Part shown: positions 57,089 through 64,000 of the stretch, one piece after another
Numbering within the stretch: position 1 is the stretch's first letter
Layout of the letters: each line of letters begins with the position of its first letter
Assembly: GCA_051294375.1 (NCBI GenBank)
Contig: CM119267.1
Location: 4,974,558-5,038,557 of the forward strand
Direction: 5' to 3'
DNA from: Paraspadella gotoi
Taxonomy: Eukaryota > Chaetognatha
Length of the DNA: 64,000 nt
Translations under genes and position numbers: made by a program
Notes under the pieces: generated by a model
The model's input: only the letters and a program-made list of their open reading frames with translations
Told to the model about the DNA's origin: nothing
Database searches by the model: none

Positions 57089-59223
57089 AAGGAAGTGAAC
57101 AAGAATATAAAAAAGGGAAAAGTCGAAAGAAAGAAAGAAGAGAAAAAGGAAAGAAGACCGGAAGAATGGAATCGTGACGCCGCGTGGCGAGAGCCGGCAT
57201 CCTCGTCGCCATGGAGACACGAATACGACTCGTGAGACGTTCGTGGGATTACGAGAAGCTCACGAGTTGTCGTCGTCGTGGTCGTCGTTGTCGTCGATGT
57301 CGGCTTGGGTCCGTTTTTCTTTCCTCCTTTCCGGAATGTAAGCTCGTCTTGAGCTCTGTGAATGGTCTCGTTGCTTTTGCATGTTGAAAATGAAAGTTGC
57401 AAAAATTGCTTGTTTCGCTATCATTATTTTTTTAGATTTAGAATAACTATTATTTAAATTTTTATTTATTTATTATTTTATTATTATGGATTCGAAAAGC
57501 ACTGATTGGCAAGATCGGACTTGCCAATCAGCGAACGAAAAAGTATGTAACATTAAAAAAATCTTTATAAAGATTTTTTAAAATAACGAAGTAATAGCAA
57601 ACTAAATAATAATAATAAATAATTCTCGTCATTGACTTACTTGCGTGGACTAAATTCAATTCTTTAATCAAATCAGTTGCCATTCAGACTGGGAGAATCT
57701 TGAAAGCAGACCATCTGGCAGAAATGGAAAAGATTGCGACGAAAGTCGTACAACATGCAGTCGCTAATACTAAGAAGGAAAAAACTTTCCTTCGGCAGCC
57801 GAATCATTTTTTTTAAAGAAAAAAAAAATGAATAAAAATTATGGCAAAGGAAAAACTTTCTAAAAAAAAGGGAGACAAATAACGAGAAATGGAGAGAAAA
57901 AAAAATTGTCGGGAAAAGATGAAAAATTGAGGAAGAGAGAGAGAAAAAAAATTATGGGAGAAAAAGGATGAAAGGAAAAAAAAGAAAAGGAAAAAGAAAA
58001 GAAAGAAAAGGGAGAAAAATTATGGAGGAAAAAGGAGGAAAGGAAAAGGAAAAGGAAAAGAAAGAAAAGGAAAAAATTATGGGAGGAAAAAGAAGGAAAG
58101 GAAAAAAGAGAGGAAAAAAAGAAAGAAAAAAATGGGGAAAAAAGGAGGAAAGGAAAAAAGAAATGAAAAGGAAAAGAAAGAAAAAGGAAAAAATATTGGA
58201 GGAAAAGGAAGGAAAGGAAAAAGAAAAGTAAAAGAAAGAAAAAAGGAAAAAAATTATGGGAGGAAAAAAGAGGAAAGGAAAAAAGAAAAGAAAAAAAAGA
58301 AAGAAAAAAAATATGGAAGGAAAAAGGAGAAAAGGAAAAAGAAATGGAAAAGAAAGAAAAGAAAAAGAAAAAAATAATTATGGAGGAAAAAGGAGGAAAG
58401 GAAAAAAAAAGGAAAAAGGAAGAAGAAAAAGAAAAGGAAAAAGAAAATAAGGAAAAAGAAAAAAAATATGGGGGAAAAAATAAGGAAAGGAAAAAAGAAA
58501 AGGAAAAAGAAAAGAAAGAAAAAATTATGGGAGGAAAAAGAAGGAAAGAAAAAAGAAAAGAAAAAAGAAAAGAAAAAAGAAAAGAAGAAAAGAAAAAAAC
58601 CCGACATCTCGCCGTTAAGAGGAAAGAGAAGAGAAAAAAATAAATAATTCAAACAGAGATTAGAAAATGAAAGGGAAGCTTTGCGACAATTAAGCGAGCA
58701 GAAGCGGTGGGGAGTGGAGAAGAGGTGGTTTGAGTGGTATGGGGGTTTAGGTGAGGTTCGGAAGGGGGGGAACGGGGGCGTGAGTGGTTTGAGTCAAAAG
58801 GAAGATGGGATGTGAAGAAAAAAAACGTGAGGGGTCACAATGAGGAGGCGAAAAGGTTAAATAAAGAGGAATATGAAGGATCGGGAAGATTTATTGTTGA
58901 CAAAGATGACAAAGATGACAAAGGAGGAAAAAAGAAATAGAGAGAATGGAAGAAGATTTAAATAGAGAAACTGTGGGAGAATGTATAAAAAAAGAATAAA
59001 AAAAGAATATACAAATTTGGCAAAAGATGTAAACAGTAATACAAAATAGGAAATATATGCATGCAGAAATGTGAATAAAATTAAATATTAAAAATAAGAA
59101 ACTAGTGGCTTGACTAAACAAGTCGACGGTGATGAGGTTAAAAAAAGACAAAAAGAAAAAAAGTTAAAAGGAAAAAAAGATGAAAACAACTGGAGGCGGA
59201 GATAACGGAAATTTTTAAAAAAG

Positions 59224-59255
<32 letters not shown>

Positions 59256-59263
59256 AAGAGAGA

Positions 59264-59294
<31 letters not shown>

Positions 59295-60623
59295 TAGAAC
59301 ACGCAAACGGTTATTTTTTTTTCATTCGCCGTTGGAAACTGAAAGAGATGGAAAAAAGTTTTGTCGCCTCGTAATTTTAATATTCATAAAAAATTTTTTC
59401 AATATTCAAAAAACGAATGGATATTAAAACAATTATTGCGTCGAAGTGATTTTAAATTTTAAACCAAAGACCAACGACACCCTGAGTTGATAATGATTTG
59501 GTTCCTCGTTTTGCTCATAAGTGATAATTAAACCAACGGTTTTCTCTAGTTTCAACTCCTTCATTATCATAGGCGAGTCTTTTCATCCTTTTCTGATTCA
59601 ATAGCATCATTTTTTTTCAAATCGCTATTCCTGACGCTTAACTTACCCGGTTTCACCATCATTCTTCACGCAATTTCCCTCATCGACCTGACTTAGCTCC
59701 CTTTTCATCTTCTCCTCAAAATGATATCGTCATTCGCTTGAAAACCTTTTCTCGGAAATGCGAGAGAGTTCTCAAAACGCGGTCGAGATGTGAAATAAGT
59801 TGCTCCTCCGTAGAGTGGCTAGGGTGTTTGGCCGTAGCGGAGCTGGGAGTGACGTTGGTGCTGGATAATCGTAACAAATACTTAGCTCTTTTTTCTTATT
59901 AAAGTTTCGCTTATTACTTGGAGAGTTTTATATAAAACGAAGGAACAAAGAATTAAACCAACAAAGGGTTAAGTTAGTTTTGCTTTGCGACAGGGTCATA
60001 AACCCCACATTCATTGCATTTTTACGTTTTTAACTTAAAAAACCTTAAAAAATACGTAAAAGAAAAAAGAAAGAAAAAAAAGAAAAGTAACTATATCTCG
60101 ATCGAAAAGTGTTTTTTTCTTTTTTTCTTCTCCCCCCACATTTTTTTGGGGCGAAACGAATATTGTAGAAAAAACGATTGGATCATATCCCAATTCCAGT
60201 CAAATGGAATCGAGAGAAAGACGGAGGGGGGGGAGTGAAAGGTTTAGCGTGAAAGCGAGGTGGCTGTGAATTGAGGAGTGAGGACCGAGTGGCGGCCTTC
60301 CTGTATAGTTACTTAATCGTTTTTAAGTTGTGATGTGAATCGTAGTCGGTTGAAGGAGGAGGTTCACAGAGGAGGTCGGTAGAGAGACCAGGATGTGAAG
60401 TATTTGGAGTGACGAGGTTAGGTGAATTCCAGAGGAAAGGTAGGGTGATTCCAGAAAGAGGGTAGGCCCCGTGATCCAGAGGGAGGGTTGGTGATTAGCG
60501 AAAAGAAATTAAAAATAATTACTACCGAGTTTTTTTTTCCCTACGACACACCTACTAATTAAAAGTGGAACCGAAAAGAATTGGGGAACGTTCCTTCTTG
60601 TTCCATCAATGAGAGAGTGAGTG

Positions 60624-60655
<32 letters not shown>

Positions 60656-60696
60656 AGAAAGAGGAGAGAGAAGAGAGAGAGAGAGAGAGAAGAGAC

Positions 60697-60728
<32 letters not shown>

Positions 60729-61250
60729 TTCTTCTCTCTTGTTCTTTATTTTTCTTTTGATACAAAGAATGAGTATTAAAAACCAGTATCGGAAAAATTG
60801 TTTTTAAAAATAGATTAGTCTTTTATTAATAAGATTGACTTACTCTACTATTTGCACCTACTATACAAAACAGTTAAATAATTAATTTAACATTCATTCG
60901 TTACCGTATGCGATTTCATAGACTTAAAAATAAATGAATTCTAGATATTTATGAACAAACATATTTAAAAAGAATCGTAACATACGCAACCTAAAAAAAC
61001 TCATACTTGGAGTTTTTGTTTTCTTTTTTTAGTTTTTGTGTTTCTTTTTTTCTTCCGGTTGTTTTCGGTCGAATCCAATTGAGTCGCGACGACGAACGAG
61101 GGAAATTTTAAAGTTTACCAAACGAAACATTTTTTTGTTGGAGTTTTAACTAAACGTCGTCTCGTCGTCGTCGACGTCGTCGCGTCGTCGTCACGTCGTT
61201 ATTATCCCAATCTAAGTCATTGTAAGTCTTCAACACATTTAACGTCGAAA
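52735..61250. repeat. Segment C, copy 2
   Basis: Same content and order as 44,085-52,709: GA 52,987-53,085, 53,615-53,781 and 54,300-54,393; CT 55,146-55,235; gac triplets 56,577-56,640 and 57,031-57,088; purine minisatellite 57,945-58,600; GA 59,223-59,295 and 60,609-60,728; gtc 61,155-61,195. Slightly shorter because many homopolymers lose one base. No gene. Confidence 0.88.
57945..58600 (+). repeat. Homopurine minisatellite, copy 2
   Basis: Equivalent of 49,370-50,030 with the same unit order, differing by short A-run length changes. Confidence 0.88.
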
Positions 61251-61275
61251 NNNNNNNNNNNNNNNNNNNNNNNNN
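61251..61275. other. Assembly gap (25 N)
   Basis: Preceded by acatttaacgtcgaaa exactly as at 52,710. The following sequence is not the start of another C unit but a point about 450 bp into it. Confidence 0.99.
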
Positions 61276-61555
61276 TTTTTTTTTTTTCGTTTTTGTCAAG
61301 AAAAACTCATGAATTGTATACATTGAAATTTAATTTAGATTTCAGTTGAATATCTTTTTTGAATCAAGATTGAAAACAAATATATAACCTCATTATAAAA
61401 CGCATTTCCTTTCATGATTTTCGTAACGAAAGCTTTACTCGGCGAATCGGCTCATTTTCATAATCATAATCACTTTACTTTTTCTTCTAATCGCGTTTTC
61501 ATAAACGTAACTTTTTTTTAGCGAAAAACTGCATTTATTTTTGTGTTTTTTTTTT
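61276..61555 (+). repeat. Segment C fragment, direct orientation
   Basis: Matches about 53,190-53,470 and ends in a T run at the next gap. Confidence 0.85.
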
Positions 61556-61580
61556 NNNNNNNNNNNNNNNNNNNNNNNNN
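61556..61580. other. Assembly gap (25 N) at an orientation switch
   Basis: Direct segment C sequence to the left, inverted to the right. Confidence 0.99.
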
Positions 61581-61746
61581 TAGTTTAGGGTATACGATTT
61601 ACAGGCACATTTTCGGCCACTGGCTCTAAAAGGCGTTGATCGAGATCTGGAGGGGGGGGGAAGTGTTTCAAAGCCAAAGCCGCGAGTCTTGAGAAAAAAC
61701 CATAATCACCGGAAAAAATCCACAAAATATGAATAACTGGAATATT

Positions 61747-61841
<95 letters not shown>

Positions 61842-61858
61842 TTCTCCCTTCTTTTCTA

Positions 61859-61895
<37 letters not shown>

Positions 61896-62500
61896 CCTCT
61901 CTCTCTCTCTCTTCTTTTTTTTTTTTGAGAATTTTATCATCGAAAAGAATTCCGATTCAGATTTTTAAATTGCGCGGAAAAAAAACCCTGGCGAAAGAAA
62001 AAAAATGGCGGAGTTTTTCCTCGACGTCAAAATTTCCGGCGAAAAAAAAATTTGTAAAAAAAAAAACACAAAAATAAATGCAGTTTTTGCGCTAAAAAAA
62101 AGTTACGTTTATGAAAACGCGATTAGAAGAAAAAAGTAAAGTGATTATGATTATGAAAATGAGCCGATTCGCCGAGTAAACTTTCGTTACGAAATCCATG
62201 AAAGGAAATGCGTTTATAATGAGGTTATATATTTGTTTTCAATCTTGATTCAAAAAAGATATTCAACTGAAATCTAAATTAAATTTCAATGTATACAATT
62301 CATGAGTTTTTCTTGACAAAAACGAAAAAAAAAAAAAGATTTTTAAAAAGTTTTTCTTTCACGGACGAAAAACGAGGGATCCGATTTCAACCTCGATTTT
62401 TTCACCAAATGACACAGTTTACGGGCAAGTTCGTTCTTTCTCCCTCTCTCCCCCTCTCTTCTCTTCTCTCTCCTCCCTCTCTCTCTCTCTCTCTCCTAAC
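61581..62500 (-). repeat. Segment C fragment, inverted
   Basis: Reverse complement of about 53,050-53,950, including the GA cluster now read as CT (61,746-61,912) and the ttcgttctttctccctctct end. Together with 61,276-61,555 it forms a fold-back structure. Confidence 0.85.
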
Positions 62501-62551
62501 ATTTGGAAATCACGTGACATTAAACAAAGTTACTGGCCGCGACTAAAATCT

Positions 62552-62768
62552 CATTTTTTTTCTCTTTGAAAGTCAATATAACCAACTTCATTAGACTTTC
62601 CCACGTTCGTTCAGTCTACCCGGTTAACCCTTACCGTTTTTCCACCCGTTAAACTCACCCAGAATCTTAACTGCCTCGTCCCTCGAGACCCAACGCCTTA
62701 TCTTATCGTTTTTCTCCTCTCTCACTCTTCTCGGCCTTCCACATCCCACGACATCGACTCCCTCTTCA
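62552..62768 (+). repeat. Segment C fragment, direct (matches 53,955-54,166)
   Basis: tttttttctctttgaaagtc through cgacatcgactcc, then an abrupt change to the C' block. Confidence 0.8.
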
Positions 62769-62877
62769 TAGGGAATAACTTCTGGTTTCATTTTCTTTGT
62801 ATTTACGATAGACAAGCCAGAGAGTAGAGAGAGAAGAGAGAGAGACGCAAGAGCAAGAGACTGAGAGGAGAGACGAT

Positions 62878-62937
<60 letters not shown>

Positions 62938-64000
62938 GAGGAGAGAGAGAGGAAATAAAATTTAATCGAATAACCCGAATCAATTCAAATCCGAAGCATT
63001 CGAGTGCATTCCAACATCGAGAAAATAAAACACTTGACAACAAAGAAATTTTTCGCTGAAAATTCCGAGTTTGTTTTAATCTTGGGGGTTCCTTCCTTCT
63101 TCCGCCGGAGGGGCTCTCAGGGGGGTTGGGGAGGGTACAGGGGCGGAGTGGGGGTGGAGTTGGGGTAGGGGGGCGTTGTTAAGGGGTAGGGGGGCGAGGA
63201 TATTTGATTTCCGGTTTTTTTTTCGGAAACTCAAGAGTTGAACCTTTTTTTTTTTTTTGCCATTTCTTCTTTCTGTTCCGGTGATGACGACGAGGCATTG
63301 AAAGTGAAATGGGGTGTTGACTGTTGAGGATTTGGGGTGTTGAAGGATAAACAATTTTAAATATTGGGGTTTTAAGGATTAATTTTTTTAATACCCAACT
63401 CGTTGGGATGAAGACAATTTTTTTTCCGTTGTTTGTGGCAAGCGTTTTCCTTTTGAAAATGCGAAACCTCAGGTTCGATGAGAAAAGTTAAAAACTTCAT
63501 ATTACAGATACAAGGATAGAAATTGTCTGCTTTCAGCGTCTGTTAAGGTTTCGCGTTATAGTTATCACAAGAATGGTATACATATTGAACAAACGTAATG
63601 TGCATATGTGACATTTCGCAAGGATCGTTCGTGTAACATAGATATACAGTAGTTACGTTACGTGGAAAGAGCGTCAAGGAACGACAAAGAAGCCACAACG
63701 AAAGCGATAAAGACGCCACGAAAAAGACTCTCAGAAACCCTCAACCAAAAAGAGAGAGAGAAGAACGAGGAATTTTTTCTTTTCCCGCCATAATAAATTT
63801 TTGGGAGGAGACGAAAGTGGCGCTGGGTAGGTGGCGCTCGCAATCGTCCGTTACGCGGCGTTGTTCGTCGAGTGGAAAGGGCGGCGTCTTTTTTGCAGTC
63901 TTATTTTTGTATGATTTTTTTATAAGGGATTCGAGTGGTAAAACTATCAAGTCATCTAACGTTTAAATTTTTCTTTCGATAAGAAACTTATTTTCTAATA
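62769..64000 (+). repeat. Segment C' copy 2
   Basis: Collinear with about 42,135-43,320. Includes GA tract 62,818-62,953, a G-rich patch (63,085-63,200) and the tRNA-like relic (63,431-63,483). The window ends inside it. No gene. Confidence 0.82.

Overview
This is a metazoan nuclear genomic window, probably arthropod. A multi-exon gene with consensus GT-AG introns, an arthropod-style start context (ccaaaATGa), a eukaryotic tRNA-Asp without an encoded CCA, and abundant CpG all point that way. (GA)n and (GAC)n microsatellites are exceptionally dense. Nothing narrows the organism further with confidence. Most of the window is intergenic, repeat-rich and poorly assembled, with nine runs of N (eight of exactly 25, one of 211).

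Layout. Positions 1-14,122 hold one segment in three copies (1-2,806; 7,851-10,395; 11,038-13,290). A short non-autonomous hAT transposon sits inside it, and its structure is complete in the middle copy (14-bp terminal inverted repeats, perfect 8-bp target duplication, remnant of the transposase C-terminus). Between copies 1 and 2 lie a 17-bp VNTR and two dispersed repeat families. Positions 14,148-17,640 contain a ~220-bp tandem repeat interrupted by a SINE-like element with pol III boxes, then a degraded inverted copy of the same ~1.1 kb. Positions 17,640-39,200 are mostly featureless intergenic DNA. They include CpG-rich stretches, TATA-like boxes, CRE-like palindromes, further SINE and dispersed-repeat copies, and long GA/GAC microsatellites.

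The only well-supported genes lie at 39.3-42.0 kb: a degenerate tRNA-Ala relic, an intact tRNA-Asp(GTC), and a four-exon gene (39,897-42,022) for a 239-residue secreted cysteine-rich protein of unrecognised family. That protein is built from two homologous cysteine domains, each preceded by an acidic segment ending in basic residues. It looks like an internally duplicated, perhaps proteolytically processed, precursor, and is the most interesting biological object here.

Positions 42,130-64,000 are almost wholly a ~8.6-kb non-coding unit present twice (44,085-52,709 and 52,735-61,250), plus direct and inverted fragments of further copies. Copies differ mainly by single-base indels, and both long copies end at the identical motif beside a 25-N gap. 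Assembly or gap-filling artefact is therefore a more economical explanation than recent biological duplication, although a true tandem array is not excluded.
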